Below, one piece after another: positions 10,667 through 21,431 of a DNA stretch of 64,000 nt; position 1 is the first letter of the stretch, and each line of letters opens with the position of its first letter. The stretch comes from Aphanomyces cochlioides. Taxonomy: Eukaryota; Oomycota; Saprolegniomycetes; Saprolegniales; Verrucalvaceae. The DNA lies in NCBI GenBank assembly GCA_019828595.1, contig JAHQRK010000035.1:310001-374000 (forward strand), written 5' to 3'. A program made the position numbers and the translations under genes. The notes beneath the pieces were generated by a model, which was not told the DNA's origin, did not search any database, and saw only the letters and a list, made by a program, of their open reading frames with translations.

Positions 10667-13207
10667 AGGGTGTATTTCAATTACCAAGTTTGCGCGCTGT
10701 ACAAAATATTACGCCCATTGAGTGAGAAATGATTGAGAAAACCAAGGTCAAAGTCTTGATATTTGTAAGGTAATTGTCGAAAAAAGAATGAAAAAATATC
10801 GAAAAATGACTTTTCATGATTTAAATACCGGTCATTTAAAAAAACATTCAATGCAATATTTTTATTGTTCAACTTTACAAGTCAACGACATTGCAAGAAT
10901 TGGTTTGGTTCATGTCAAGAGCGTGGCGACTTTGTGAAGCTTGAATGGCCAAGTTCCTGCCCAGTTCAGCGTCAGGATGAAGCCAATGAGTCTCAACGGA
11001 AGTCTTCTTTGTTCGCTTGCCTCCCCTAGCATCTGGCGTTGGTGTGCGACGAACGCCGCTCCGATTACCAACCCCTGGCACTACAGCTCCCCGTGCAGCA
11101 ATCACTGACAAGAGGTTCGATCCAAAACATTTGGAAATATCCTCAACAATTCTTCGTCCTATAGGAACTCCTGCTTCAGGGCCAAGTGAGGGGTCAAGAA
11201 GTCGAAGGTAAGCTTTATCCATTTGTTTTGGAGTCGACGAACAGAATTTCTTAGATGATCCTTGAGGAAGATGGGATGTCCATAAACGATGCAAATCGAA
11301 CGCATCGTGGACATCTTTATTGAGCGACGAGTCCCAGCACATGAACTCAGGACTACTGGGTGAACGGCAAATACCGTTCCGTCATTCAGATCCAATATAG
11401 GTAAAAGCCATTTTGAATAATATCCTTTCTGTTTCATCCATTTGATCGTTGATTTGCATGTCAATTGAGGCAACGCATCGTGATGAAAATACCAATCGTC
11501 TGCGTGAATTGTGTTTCGCATGCAGCGCAAGATTATTTCACAATGTGCTCAATTAGCTCAGTAATGCAGCAATGCTGTTTCATTGTCGTTGTTTGTGCAA
11601 TTTTTAATTTCCAAGAAGCACCATAGAGCGATTCGTACGGATTATCAGCTTTGCGATGGTCAATTACAGGACAGAAACCAGGCTTTGCAGAAGCGCACAG
11701 AAGTTGGAGTTGTGTGAATTTAAATGTCTCCATGATTGAGTTATCGCCTAGATGAGCCATCTTAAATTGATAGACCTGGATTATTCCAATGGAGTTTAAC
11801 TTTTTTTGCGTGGCTTTACCAACACCAGGCAGGATTGAAATGCAGTCTATATCATAAATATCTATTGCAATGTGCATTATCACCTTGCGAAACATCAACC
11901 TAATTTACCTTTATTATTCAGACGACCTGAAACAACCATGGCGCACCGCCATAAACAACCTTTTTCACACGATCAATTTCAAAGTTCAGATATTTTGTAT
12001 AATCATCAATAGATCGAATACAACGTTCACTGTAAACAAAAGGATGACAACGAGTTCCAACTTGCTGGCCATCAGAAAATTTCACAATTGCACAACCAAA
12101 GGAGAATCGAGCTTCACCAGGAAATTTTACATTAAGATAAGATTTTGGGGGCAAAAGATCTCCATCATTACAGATTCGACCATAAATATCTCTTTTAAAT
12201 TGTACTTGAGTTTTCTTTCCACCTATTGCATGATGTCCAATTTCAACTTTTCGATGTGTTTCATCCCAATGAATAATTTGTGATAATTCTAGACTTCCAG
12301 TTTTAGATAAATCAAACACGTCAGGACAAGGACCCATTTCATCAATATTCCATTTCCATATTCCTAATCGGACAGCTAGCTGTCTAGAATAATTAAAGCG
12401 AGCATTTGCCCATGAACTTGAAGGGTCACTGTTTCCTTGCTTTTGGCGCCGGATTGAAGATATAATTGGATTTAACCTTTGACAAGCAGAGTAAATAGCA
12501 GAAATTCCAATTGTTGCAGCCCCAGATTTTACACGGGAGATATTTACAGCATCGGCAGTTTGACGGAAACTCGCCCCTAGTTCCATGCAATCGGCAATTA
12601 GTTGACATTCGAAGGAACCATCCATTATCAATTTATTTGAACCAACACGATACAATGATTGACCAGTGTATGGAAGGCCTGCATTAATGCATGAGATATA
12701 GTCCATAAGAGTTAATATAACAGAGTTTCTTGAGCCATGAGGAACTTTAAAGGCTTGCATAATTTGATAAATTGTACCCTTTTCAACAAACCAATCGCTA
12801 ACTGGAGGAGAACCAAGGACACGAGAGTAATAGACAGTGTATGAGAGACGAAGATGACCAGGATTAACAGTTGAATCAACCTGCTTAGAATTTACACAAT
12901 TAAGATTGTTTTGGTGTAATGGAGTAGTTCCAATTCGACAAGACGACGGCACTAGAGATTGTGGCTTCGGTAATTCGGCACCTGTATCAACAATGTCATT
13001 GCGACGTTTTTTTCGCTGGTAAGCCAAGCCTCTGCCACAGGACTTCTTTGGCATGCGGTGTCAATTTGAAAGTGGAGGGCTTTAGGCAACCATATATCCG
13101 GAATTCCGGATAATACAGTGTATTAAATTGATGAAATTTAATTGACAACTTGTGTGGAAAATTTTCAAATGTCAAATGCGTAATATAATTGAAAATTTTT
13201 ACCCTAC
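10667..13207 (-). mobile_element. DDE-type DNA transposon nested in the Ty3/gypsy element (family unassigned)
   Basis: About 2.5 kb of AT-rich DNA that interrupts accessory gene B and carries its own minus-strand transposase. Possible ends are AGGGTGTATTTCAATTA near 10,667 and its imperfect inverted partner (AATTTTTACCCT) near 13,194-13,207. The match is loose, so ends are approximate. Base composition differs sharply from the GC-richer retrotransposon around it. Confidence 0.6.
10875..13054 (-). pseudogene. Putative DDE transposase with helix-hairpin-helix segment, multiply frameshifted
   Basis: Four minus-strand pieces read in order. The first, 13,054-11,918 (378 codons), starts MPKKSCGRGLAYQRKKRR and has a helix-turn-helix-like region (ADAVNISRVKSGAATIG) and a likely first catalytic Asp in IIHWDETHRKVEIG. 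The second, 11,898-11,533, contains a helix-hairpin-helix-like motif (ILPGVGKATQKKLNSIG). The third, 11,530-11,159, has HADDWYFHHDALPQLT, a likely second Asp. The fourth, 11,342-10,875, begins MCWDSSLNKDVHDAFDLH and ends in a basic, disordered tail. The order D...HhH...HHDAL...CWDSSLN looks like a transposase that is repetitive in oomycete genomes, as I recall it, but I cannot name a superfamily. Frame breaks lie near 11,900, 11,532 and 11,340. Catalytic assignments are inference. Confidence 0.55.
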
Positions 13208-14480
13208 CCCTTCGTCAAATCCATTGATTTGCTATCTCCGTACACGATTCAAAGCAAAGCGACAATTCGATTGGCCCACGCCGAGCATGTTACTCTTCTG
13301 TATGGCGTGGTATTTTTAGAATTTTCAGAAGTGGGGTCGTTGTCGAGGAGATGCACTTACAAAGTCAGCACGTCCGTTTTGCCCAAACGGACGGCGTCTG
13401 AGAAGGAAAACGCTTCCTTAGCCTCGCGGTTGACCGAATTGGAAACTCAGTTCTCAGCAGTGGACACATCGCGTGCTCAGCATGTAAGTGGTATCCCTTT
13501 TGGCATTTGATTGATTCTTCCGATAGGACCAAGAAATACTTAGGAAGATTAACACCATAAATGACATTCTGGGCCAGATTGGGGCTCATGCGCCTCCTGC
13601 TGCCGCTGCCACGGGTTCAGTATCACCCAGCCATGAAGACCGATTGAGGAAGCTGGAGGAGACTGCCCGCGCATGACCACAAGTTGCCGCGAAGATGAAT
13701 GACCGTCTCGGCCAGTTGGAGCAGTCGTCGTCAGTGGTTCAGTCTTCGGCTCTTCCACCTGTGGCGTCATCTGCCACGGCCGAAGTAGGAATGCAAGACG
13801 AAGTTGCATTTGGTTCAGCGGCGGCATCCCCAGCTGCCGGTGGTGAAGACAACTTGCCGAGCGAACCTGATTCGGAGGAGGATCTATCCGGGTCTTCTCA
13901 AGTGGAGTCCCTGCCTGTTCTAGAATCCAACGCTGGCGAGCAACCAAGTGCCTTGTCTGGGATTGACTGGGATATTTACTCTCGGATGTTGGGTATCTCA
14001 GCAGACGAGCTGAAGGCCGCGAAGGATCTTGATTTTGAGCCAAGCGCCAAGTATCCCAATCGTGCTCGTTGCGGCTTCGTTGGAACCAGTCGGGTTGCAT
14101 GTCTGAATCCTTTGGGAAGTTGTGGAAAGCACAAAGCCGAGGAGCTCCTTCCTGCGGAACTAGAGCGAGAACGACGGCGTCAAGTGGCGAATGGGATTTT
14201 CTTGTTGCTGGTTCCGGTCACTCGGCGAACGGCTGCCATCAAACGAGAGCGACGAGCGGCCAGAAAGACTGCTGCAGCTGACGGTGGTAAGGGATCTTCC
14301 AAGAAATCCAAGAAGTAGGGGTGAGCATCTGTAGTCTTGTACTGATTGAATAACTCCCATTTTGTTGGACGTCTTCTGTCAGTCGTGGGTTCCTCGAATT
14401 TGCCTAAGTCTTGAGCAATCCGCCTCCTGCGCCCGAGTAGGCACCGTACAGCTTGTGCAGTACAAGGCGGGCTCCATAGG

Positions 14481-16163
14481 TTACACCGTTGTAGCCGCTT
14501 CTTCAAGAGGCCCTTCAGGAGCGGTAGGGGCTGGGTTCAAGTCGCCGTCAACCATCATTGCTAGCCGACTCCACCCAAGTCGGTCTCTATGGAACTTTCT
14601 CAATTCGGGGGTGGATTCTAGCTGAGCTTCAGGCTCCCAAGTCCATGATCCATCATTGATCAACTGTACTTCTAGCTCTCGGATGCCACCATTGAGACGA
14701 ATATTCCTCACAGCCACGGGCACCTGCAGAGGAGTCCCTGGAATGGACTGTTGTCGGTTGGTAAAGGAGGTGTCAGGTAGTAGTTCTTCATCAAAGTCGA
14801 CAGGGGGAACGCCTTCTAGTAGCTCTGTTGGCCTTAGTGGACTCAGTCGTCGCGTTTTCAGTCGGGGGTCATGGATTGTCGTGTAGAATCGATGGTTCTT
14901 TCCTGATCTCTGGCTTACAACCTCGACCTCGCTTGCATAATTTTTTGGTCGATTAACCACCCTGAAGGGTCCATGCCATAGGTGAGCAAGCTTGAGCTTG
15001 ACTCCTGGCTTGACCTTGTCGATAGACCCATACAGCGTCACCCACCCTGATACGAGTGTCAACATCAGCCGGGAGTCCTTCATTGTGTCGTCTGGCTCGT
15101 TCTCCCACAGCTTGTTTGACCAGTAGACGAGTCATATCCATGCAATGAGCGTGTTGGTGGTAAAGTTGCAGTCTCCATTCGTATGAATCCAAGTTGGCAT
15201 CCGTCTTCACGGATGGTAAACTAGCCATCATGGTGGTATAAGGATCCCACCCATGCATCAGGAAGAATGGGGCCACCTTCCTGGTAGCTGACACTGAGGT
15301 GTTCAGGGCAAAGACCATTCGTTCGGCTACGTCGTCCCAGTCTCGTTGGTGTGGGTCTTGGATGTACAATTTCACCATCCTTGTGATGGTCTGGATTCCT
15401 CGTTCAGCGGTACCATTGGCTTGAGGTCTGTATGCAAAGGTTGGGGACTGACTCTGACCGAGCATTGCTGGAAAGTGTTTGAATACCTCACTCATGAAAC
15501 TGGGCTCCCGATCATGTCTGAGCTCTCTGCAGGCACCAAACCTTCTGAAGACGGCCTCTTCGTATGCTTGAGCAATTGTGTGTGCATGTCTGTTTGGTAT
15601 AGCCTTGACCATGACCATCGCTGTGAATATATCTTCGAAGAGGACTGGTTGGGTGTTTCCGCGGAAGAACTTAGGAAGGTCTGTCCCAATGTCGAAGCAT
15701 ACGATGTCCATGGGTCTTTGCGGCAGAAGATTGCCTGGGGATGGTGCTTTGATGTGCGGTGAGGGAGCGCCAGTAGCGCAAGTTTCGCAGTTTTCGCAGT
15801 AAGTTTTGGTATCCGCATACATCGAATCCCAGTAGTAGAAGGCTTTGGCTTTGGCATAGGTCTTCATGAACTTGAAGTGTCCTCCTTGGACTTCATCGTG
15901 ACATTGCTGGAGGACTTCGGTCACTAGAGATCGTGGTATGACTAGTGACCAAGTGAGTTGAGGAGTCGGTAGAGGGCTCCTTCGCATATGTCGAATTGAT
16001 GCACCGTCTTGGCAATTTGTTGACATTCTCGTTGGGATAGGCCATCAAACTCGACTCTGATGTATTTCTTCATGTTCGCCCATTTCTTCTCTCGATCTTG
16101 TGCGCGGGATATTCGATAGAGGCGGATATGTGCCAAGTTGTCTGACTCTTGTCTCTGGGCCAC
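14481..16163 (-). pseudogene. Ty3/gypsy integrase with C-terminal chromodomain-like region, frameshifted
   Basis: Integrase is read on minus. A short frame (16,163-15,942, ...RVEFDGLSQRECQQIAKTVHQ) joins the frame 16,026-14,953. That has the HHCC zinc finger (H-x-E/Q...CENCETC), first Asp in DIVCFDIGTDLP, second in RHDREPSF and Glu in NGTAERGIQT, so the DDE core is intact. A frame change near 15,060 leads to 15,083-14,481, which has the GPF motif (KLAHLWHGPFRVV) and a tail, LINDGSWTWEPEAQL, resembling the chromodomain W-x-W-x-P-E pattern of chromoviruses. The enzyme would insert the cDNA; the frame changes mean this copy is probably inactive. Its 3' end abuts the antisense gene B (stop to stop, 14,318 and 14,481). 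Confidence 0.85.
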
Positions 16164-19004
16164 CAGAATAGTTCCGCGCGAGGCGGTGAGAGCAAAAATT
16201 GATGGGGGGTATCGCCAGACTTATATACAACGTCACCCCGAGACCAAGACGACGCCGCAGTTGGGTCAGGTTGAGCCAAGTATTGCAGGTGCTCTGGGAG
16301 GGGGAATCGGATGTCGTGGACGAGGTGCGGCAGCCAGTTCAAGGAGCGCAGTAAATCGAGGGTAGAGGTGTCGGTTACCTCACCTGTCGTCCGGTCGGTT
16401 AAGCCTTGTGAAGCTAGGTAATCGGCTGCACAGTTCCACACGCGCTTGACATGATGGAATGACGGGCTGGCAAGCTGGTTGTTGAGCGTGTGGACTTCAG
16501 CGAGCAGTGTCTGCAAGTGCGGCTTGGTGCACCTCATTCGGTTGAGCACCTGCTGGATAACAAGCCGTGAATCTCCAAAGACTCGGACGCTGGTGAGGAG
16601 GAGGCAGATAGCTGCTGATAGTACCACGAGGAGTCCTGCATATTCGGCCCCATTGACTGTAGTATCTGTGAAAACGCCATAGCCGGCCCATAGGATCATC
16701 CACTCGGGAAGTTGCCACAGGATCGCACCAAAACCGCCCACTCGCTCAGAAAATTTGATGGAGCCGTCAAATGTAGCTATGACAGTGGACTCTTCGGCGG
16801 TGAAACGAGGTAGGCTCTGTCGCACTGGAGTCAGAGATTTTGTGGACTTCAGAGGGGTGTATAGTGTAAGATCGTCCATTGTAGAGTCCGATGGCGGGCA
16901 AAGTGAGGAGGCCAGCATCATCGGGATGCCATCGAGTCCTTTAAGGTTGGAGAAGTCCACCACTTGAATTGTCCATGGAGATAACATTGCAGCCCAGGAG
17001 AGGTGATCAGTGCGTCCTTGTTTGTCCTTTCGTATCCAATTGATGATTGCATGCTTGGAGTACACTGTCAGCGAGTTGTTCCGTAGCTCGTAGAAGCAGA
17101 CCTTGAGGGCGTGTAGTAGGGCCAGGATCTCCCTTTCCCAGTGCTCGTAGCGAGGTTCGCCACCTTTGAGGACACGTCCACAAAATCTCACTGGATGGAG
17201 GAGTCCATCATGATCTTGACATAGGGTGGCCAAGATGGCCCAGTTCGTGAAGTAGAGCAGCACGTGGAAGGGAAGGTTCGGATTGGCGTGCTTGAGGACT
17301 GGAGTGCTAGCGTAGGCACGTTTGAGCTCGTCAAACGCAGTCAAAGCGGCCGAGGAGACAGACCCTTGGCGCAGCTGGTCATCTGATATCTCGTATAGGC
17401 AGCTAGCTTTGATGGAGTAGTTCTCGATGAACCTGGAGTAGAAGTTGATGGACCCCAGGAAGGATTGCATTGCTCGAAGCGATTTGGGGAAGGACATTTG
17501 CAGGACCTGATGGAGTCCTCGGGGCTTTGCGTGGACTCCTTCTCGCGAGATAAGATGTCCCAAAAAGTCAACAAACGTCTTCCCGAACTTGCTCTTGAGG
17601 GCGCTGATGCTGATGTTGAAGTAGGTTAGTCGTTGGAGAATGCGATCTGTGAGGTCCACAACTCCAGTCCACGAATCCGCTCCATCACTGATGTCATCAA
17701 CAAACGAGGGTCGGTTTGCTGTGGCTGGCATCGAGGAGGCATCGCGCACATAACCGATTTGGAACATGTCTCGGGGCTCACCGCCTTCGTCAACCTCGTT
17801 CATTCCCGGTGGCAGATCGACAAAGCCATAGAGCGCATTTGTGATCAATCTTTGATAGATCATAGGCGCGTTCTTCAATCCTTGGCCCATACGCGTCCAC
17901 TCAAAGTGTCCCAACGGGCAAATGAAAGCGCTAATGAGTCGCGCTCGTTTGGTGGCACCCACCACCCAGAACCCACTGGCATTGTCAAGGGATAGGAGCC
18001 ATTGCACCGCGTGGAAGCCTGATAGCATGGCGTCCAAGGTCGGCATTGGGGACCTCATCAGTTCCTGGAGGTCGTTGATTCCACGGTAGTCGATGCAGAG
18101 TCGGATATCAGATCCACTCTTCTTGAGTACGATTACAATTGGGGGCGCCCACTGAGAGTTGGAGAAGGTGATGAGTCCATAGCTGAGGAGTCCTCGGAGT
18201 AGTTCAAACAACTTTTGGAGGTGTTCAGGGTGGACCCGTCTCGGTCGGTGGGCGATGGGTTTAGCTGATCCCACGTCAATGTCACAAACTGTTCCTCGCG
18301 CTGGAGGTGGGAGGCCGTTCCCAGACCGGATGAAGTATGCCTTGTATTTGCCGAGCACTTCTCGCATCTGCTGTCGTTCTTCTTCAGATTGACCGACTTC
18401 CCCGTAGTCCAGTTGGTCCATATCGAAAGGCACTTGGGGGGAATCTCTGGAATGAGAGCTAGCTGACTCTCCATCTCTTCTGATGTCAGATCGACCCCTT
18501 CTCTGATGACCACTTCTGAAGGTAGTGTGTTTTGATCATGATCAGGAGGGGGTGCCTGCAAGGTAAAGATGCTTAGAGGAGGGAGCCCATGGTAATGTTC
18601 TGTGGCGAAGTATGAAAAGTTGGACTCTTGTCTGGTGGAGTCGTCCACCAGTACTGCTTCATGTCCGTTTTCTCCAGCCAAGTCTGTCCTTGCGTCGACG
18701 TCTCCAGGTTTTTGTCAGCCTCTCTTTGGGTCAGTCGTCTGATTCCTGACTGGGTTAGGAGTGCTTCTGGGGGAGCTCTTGGTGGTCTGTCCGTGTAAGG
18801 CATTTCAGGAAAGTCACCTGCCATGACTTGGTCTCGCATTCGTTGGTACCGTGTTGAATAACTTCCTTCGTAGGCTTCTGCCTTCCATTCCTTGTATCGC
18901 AGACTGTTGGTGCGCACCATGGTGTGGTCGTTGGGTCGGTCACCTGGAGCGGAGATAGCTCCAACAACTGAGTGAGGTGGTAACACCAGTAGCGAATTGC
19001 CCAC
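16070..19004 (-). pseudogene. Ty3/gypsy reverse transcriptase and RNase H
   Basis: The main frame (18,433-16,070, 787 codons) has RT motifs (PIVIVLKKSGSDIRLCIDYR, LLSLDNASGFW with the first Asp, and RPSFVDDISD as the Y/F-x-D-D box), then a connection region (FLGSINFYSRFIENYS). RNase H follows with Asp in ATFDGSIKF, Glu in NGAEYAGLL and Asp in VRVFGDSRL. Upstream pieces of pol in other frames (19,004-18,573 and 18,681-18,133) link RT to protease. For example ALIPEIPPKCLSIWTNW overlaps the start of the RT frame, so frame changes occur near 18,430 and 18,600. All catalytic Asp/Glu are present. The protein would copy element RNA into cDNA in cytoplasmic particles. It is a non-LTR-unrelated, typical gypsy pol. 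Confidence 0.9.
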
Positions 19005-19163
19005 ATTGGTGACTCGATATGACCTAGGAGTGCCAGAGTCGTCGACAATGGCCGTGGTAACCCATCGAGCTCCTCGTTGAACCCAAAATTCTGGTTCGTT
19101 GGTTAATCCTGGTCTTGGAGATGGTAGCTTGATACAGACGCTGTCTCCAGGCTGAAGTTGTAT

Positions 19164-19703
19164 CTACCGTGGTGTCTTGACAGTGTCGACTCTACCTCGT
19201 CGATACTTGATAGGCTGCAGCACCAGTGGGATCCAATTGTCATCCGGGAGTTGGATCTCTCGCTTAACAGTGTCAATGATCATGCCTGCCTTCTCCAAGA
19301 AGTCCATGCCAAGGATGGCGTGGAATCCGACTGGTCCAAAATCGCAGACTGCAATCGTAAAAAGATATGTCAGTCCATCTCCAATCGTCAGTTTGATCGG
19401 GACAGTGCCAGCGGTGGTGGCCGATCCATTTCCAAACCCGTCGATTCCTGTTTTGGTGGAGGTGTCTACTCGCAGACCTAGCCATTCCGCAAACCGGGTG
19501 TGTAGTATGCTCATGTTGGCACCAGTGTTGGCAATAACCACAGCGGGTTCGTTCAGTATTTTGGCGTCCAGGAAGGCTTGACAGTGTGCTTCATGATCCA
19601 CTTCACTGGTTCGCCAGAATACAAGTCGTTTCTCCCGCGAGTAGGCTGAGCTGCTGAGGCATAGTTGCGCTATCCTCGTTGACGAAGAATACTTGCGGAG
19701 CAA
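19164..19703 (-). pseudogene. Retropepsin-type protease with Asp-to-Asn change at the active site
   Basis: This is the minus-strand frame between gag and RT. The active-site loop reads AVVIANTGANMSIL where retropepsins have Asp-Thr-Gly-Ala, so the catalytic Asp is Asn (codon AAC). The downstream hallmark HAILGMDFLEKAGM is intact, as are the flap-side strands. A GAC-to-AAC change within GCCGAC is a CpG transition. With Asn the enzyme would not process polyproteins. The piece 20,181-19,603 in another frame bridges gag and protease (FVNEDSATMPQ...). The fold assignment is secure from ILGMDFL plus the T-G-A loop. Confidence 0.85.
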
Positions 19704-20021
19704 TCGTAGGGGATGGACTTGATATATTCCAGATTACAGGTGTAGGAGTGCTCAAGTTGTTGGCATCGGATTCTTCTGAGATGACGTTCGAAGTGGCGGC
19801 CGATGCTAGCTTGGAAGCTAGGAGTCGGACACTTGCTCGCAATCGTTCCTCATATCCATCCAGAGCCATGGCTTGGTCTCTTGTCTGGGGCACTATGACG
19901 GGCTTGAATGTATGTTGTTTCTTGGGTTTTTCTTGGTTATCTTCTTTTTTCGGTTTTTGTTCAGTGGTGGTTGGTTGCAGTCGATGTCCGGCACAACTGG
20001 GGCTTTGCAGAGCCCCCGGAC

Positions 20022-21401
20022 TTAGACTTTTAAACAATCCAGGAGATCGCTCACGTCGTCGATGCCCAAACTCTCCAAGTGGTCTTTGAGTTTCGTCATT
20101 TGAGCCTGGCGCGGACAGAAGTCGGTCTTCAGGTGAGGAACAAAACTTGGAGTCTTGCTCATTGCGCATGACTTGAAGCAATTGGAGTCAGGGTGGCCTT
20201 TGCGTTGGCATAAGGAGCACGTCGTGTTGGTCCAACACTTCCCATCCGGCTTGTAGTGTTCTTCGCCGCACTCTTGGCATAGTTCTCATTTGAGTGGGCC
20301 TCGTCCAAGAGCGTAAATCTCCGCTCGCAAAGCTTCAGTTAGATCCATTGATGAGTCTGATTCCATGTAGGCGACCTTGCCTTTGGTTCTGGGGATCGGT
20401 GGAGAGGCGGACTCTTTGATTCCATGTTCAAACGCCCTCATAGCTTCATTTTCGCGCTGAGTGTCGAGATGCTCTTCAAGTTCCATCATGGATTGGAATC
20501 CGATGGGCAGTAATGTTGCGCCAAATGTTTTATCCATTAGTGCTCGGGCGTATCGCTTGATATGGAGCCGAAGGTTCCTTCGATTGCCCACGTAGTCTAG
20601 GTTGATCTTTCGTGCAGCGGCATTGAAGCGGAATAGGTAAGCTTTGTTGGATTCTCCAGGGCGCTGCTTCATGGTGTAATAGATCTCTTCGTTTGGGATT
20701 GGGCTCTGTACGAACTCCTTTACAAAGCGTGATCGGATGGTGCTCCATTTGACTTTGTAACGTGGATCCAACTGTGCAAACCAGTCTTGTACTGGTCGGG
20801 CTACATGCAGACGAAATCGCCGTTTCGTTTCCACGTCGGTCCACCCACAGGAGACGGCCGTTTCTTCAAATCTCTGAAGCCAGGCTCCTGCGGCATCTCT
20901 TCCTTCCGAATCGCCTTTGAACGTGGGTAAGGACGCCACTGGTAGGATCTGGACTTGGTTTCCTTCGATTCGTCGTCCAATTGGAGGAGGCTCATCGTCG
21001 GGGTCATCTGTGTAGTCGAATTCGTCATCCAGGGAATGTTTTCGAGAGCGTTGAATGAGTGCAATCAAATTGTCGCTCTGAGCACGGAGGAGCGCAAGCA
21101 TATTGGCGCGTGTAACGACGTCATTCGAACGCTGGTGGTCATCGTGCTCGGATGCAGCAAGGCTGCCAAAGTTTCGACGCGTGGTATTGGACGCGAGAGA
21201 ATGTCCATTCATCGTCGAGGGGATATTTTGCACCCAAGGGTGCGAGGGAACGGGCTCTTCTCTCAAGGGAGCGCGTGGGTCTTCATTGGAGCTCACACTG
21301 GCGTAAGGGTTCAATTCGGCTAAAAGATCTTCAGCCGTAGATAAGTTGTGATTTGTGATAGCAGAATCAACCATACTAGTTGCAAGAGGTGAGCTACCCA
21401 T
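20022..21401 (-). CDS. Gag-like polyprotein with in-frame TGA before the zinc knuckle
   Basis: The frame from 21,401 (MGSSPLATSMVDSAITN) gives 371 codons. It contains a retrotransposon capsid-type helical region: GRDAAGAWLQRFEETAVSCG, VQDWFAQLDPRYKVKWSTIR and KQRPGESNKAYLFRFNAAAR. That is the W-x-x-F/L pattern of Ty3 Gag. A TGA at 20,286-20,288 interrupts it, but the same frame continues to a TAA at 20,022-20,024. It encodes Cys-rich sequence directly: ELCQECGEEHYK, then CSLCQRKGHPDSNC, a CCHC-like knuckle (C-x2-C-x4-H-x4-C). Either the stop is a mutation or it is read through to add the nucleic-acid-binding tail. The capsid part itself is intact. It starts 9 nt inside the primer-binding site. 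Confidence 0.8.
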
Positions 21402-21410
21402 TGATCCTCA

Positions 21411-21429
21411 GTCCCAGTTCGTGGCACCA
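21411..21429 (-). other. tRNA primer-binding site of the Ty3/gypsy element
   Basis: On the minus strand, 2 nt after the 5' LTR, the sequence TGGTGCCACGAACTGGGAC begins with TGG, the complement of a tRNA CCA end. The implied tRNA 3' end (GTCCCAGTTCGTGGCACCA) has a GTTCG T-loop start at a plausible distance. Which tRNA is used cannot be told from the window. Confidence 0.75.
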
Positions 21430-21431
21430 CT

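Larger units (their letters stand above)
9248..14318 (+). pseudogene. Antisense accessory gene B, split by a nested transposon; C-terminal SCA7-like zinc finger
   Basis: Several plus-strand pieces line up as one gene. Piece 1 is 9248-~9885, a disordered Ser/Pro-rich N-terminus. Piece 2 is ~9887-10,265, continuing after a frame change near 9886 and ending in an acidic tract. Piece 3 is ~10,269-10,660. After the nested element the gene resumes at about 13,370 with a coiled coil (ENASLASRLTELETQF). A clean 43-nt intron follows (13,484-13,526, GTAAGT...GATAG, phase 0). The last exon runs to 14,318 with one in-frame TGA at 13,674-13,676 (a CGA-to-TGA change would explain it). The end carries CGFVGTSRVACLNPLGSC then GKH: Cys-x9-Cys-x6-Cys-x2-His, as in SCA7/ataxin-7 fingers, followed by a Lys/Arg-rich tail (KKSKK). 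The layout matches accessory protein A, so A and B look like diverged copies. Function unknown. Confidence 0.6.
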
